Shown here: positions 63,246 through 64,000 of the stretch, in pieces | How positions within the stretch are numbered: position 1 is the stretch's first letter | Layout of the letters: every line of letters starts with the position of its first letter | Source: Paraburkholderia sacchari | GTDB taxonomy: Bacteria; Pseudomonadota; Gammaproteobacteria; Burkholderiales; Burkholderiaceae | DNA length: 64,000 bases | Assembly: GCF_000785435.2 (NCBI RefSeq) | Contig: NZ_JTDB02000001.1 | Span: 62,001-126,000 of the forward strand | Reading direction: 5' to 3' | Made by a program: the position numbers and the translations under genes | The notes under the pieces: model-generated | Database searches by the model: none | What the model was told of the DNA's origin: nothing | The model's input: only the letters and a program-made list of their open reading frames with translations

Positions 63246-64000
63246 TCAATCGAGCGCCTTGTCGTTCGGATGCGCGAACAGCTCCTTCATCTGCTGCGAA
63301 GGCGGATATTCGAGGTTCATGCCGTTGGGCGGGATCGGCTGCGTGAACCACTTCGCGTAAAGCTTCGCCATGTCTCCCGAGGTTTGCATCTTCGCGACCG
63401 TGTCGTCCACGAGCGCCTTGAATTGCGGATCGTCGCGGCGGAACATGCACGCATAGTTCTCCGAAACGGGTGGCGTGCCCACAACCACATAATCACCCGG
63501 GTTCTTCGCCTTCGCGCGCTCGCCATAGAGCAGCGGTTCGTCCATCACGAACGCCACCGCGCGCCCCGTCGTCACGTTGAGGAACGATTCGGCGTGGTCC
63601 TTCGCGCTGATGATCGTCATGTTCATGTGCTTCTCTTCGTTCATCTTGCGCAGCAGCCGCTCGTCAGACGTGCCCGCCGTGGTCGCGACCGTCTTGCCCG
63701 CGAGATCGGGGAAGTCCTTCACGCCCGAATCCTTGCGCGTGATGAAGCGAATGCCGTAAAGGAAAATACTGTTGGAAAACGCGGCCTGATTCTGGCGCTC
63801 GAACGTATTCGTGGTCGAGCCGCATTCGATGTCGATGGTGCCGTTCTGCACGAGCGGGATGCGGTTTTGCGAGGTGATCGGAATCGACTTCACCCGCAGG
63901 TTCGGCATATTGATCTTCTGCTTTACCGCATCGACGATCTTCAGCGCGATTTCCTGCGAATAGCCAATCACGTTCTGGTTCTGGTCATAGTAGGAGAACG
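63246..64000 (-). CDS. gltI: GltI-like glutamate/aspartate binding protein, 5' end outside window
   Basis: Periplasmic amino-acid-binding protein (SBP_bac_3). The frame runs off the right edge, so the signal peptide is missing. Visible: YSQEIALKIVDAVKQ, LVQNGTIDIECGSTTNTFERQ (the GSTTNT segment is typical of GltI), GIRFITRKDSGVKDFPDLAGKTVATT and MFRRDDPQFKALVDDTVAKM. Permease and ATPase genes are expected outside the window. It converges on tRNA-Val. Confidence 0.9.
   Translation of the reverse strand, partial: FSYYDQNQNVIGYSQEIALKIVDAVKQKINMPNLRVKSIPITSQNRIPLVQNGTIDIECGSTTNTFERQNQAAFSNSIFLYGIRFITRKDSGVKDFPDLAGKTVATTAGTSDERLLRKMNEEKHMNMTIISAKDHAESFLNVTTGRAVAFVMDEPLLYGERAKAKNPGDYVVVGTPPVSENYACMFRRDDPQFKALVDDTVAKMQTSGDMAKLYAKWFTQPIPPNGMNLEYPPSQQMKELFAHPNDKALD

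Overview
The window is GC-rich, densely packed bacterial chromosome. A Neisseria/Burkholderia-type 16-strand porin, an H-NS protein with the WSGRGRAPGW motif, a TPR-GT41 protein, a Pat-type acetyltransferase and a fused DhaK-DhaL kinase together point to Burkholderiaceae, most likely Paraburkholderia or Caballeronia. The genus is an inference from gene content, not from a database search. Almost every gene is paired with a long open frame on the opposite strand, which is normal at this GC content.

1-10 kb: 3' part of a Cu(+)-exporting P-type ATPase; the divergent pair metE/metR; then a leftward block of VIT/CCC1-like membrane protein, CPA1 Na+/H+ antiporter, DUF2254 membrane protein and beta-carbonic anhydrase that looks like one ion/pH/bicarbonate unit. 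10-16 kb: periplasmic parvulin-type isomerase, an orphan HypC/HupF-like protein lacking the family's Cys2, penicillin-binding protein 1A and a porin. 16-22 kb is a degraded accessory stretch: a flavin reductase and a DUF72 protein, a phage portal-protein remnant, dispersed inverted-repeat elements, a 51-aa gene behind twin palindromic operator-like sites, an Ala/Pro-rich single-span membrane protein and an internally deleted mgtC.

22-34 kb: an AGE-family epimerase and a thioesterase, then a nine-gene leftward operon (sugar ABC transporter, two-subunit UxaA-type dehydratase, aldo/keto reductase, lactonase, SDR dehydrogenase, FAH-type hydrolase) with a divergent IclR regulator. The order of chemistry fits non-phosphorylative L-fucose (or D-arabinose) catabolism: sugar to lactone, acid, 2-keto-3-deoxy acid, diketo acid, then C-C cleavage. 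34-43 kb: GT41 glycosyltransferase, Pat-like acetyltransferase, diguanylate cyclase, release factor 3 and an H-NS protein.

43-58 kb: two paralogous small proteins of unknown function, a LuxR-type regulator, a lipoprotein, a BON-domain protein, a GntP permease, a DUF1275 protein and a spermidine-synthase-like protein. Next comes an eroded amine-utilisation locus: a PotD-like binding protein, a class-III aminotransferase that has lost its C-terminal half, and a hydroxylysine-kinase-like phosphotransferase. It is followed by an amino-acid ABC transporter without its own ATPase, a Cys/Met-metabolism PLP enzyme and an exbD remnant. 58-64 kb: RCK-type channel-like protein, LysP-like permease, dihydroxyacetone kinase, tRNA-Val(GAC) and the 3' part of a GltI-like binding protein. 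No CRISPR array, IS element, integrase or rRNA was seen.
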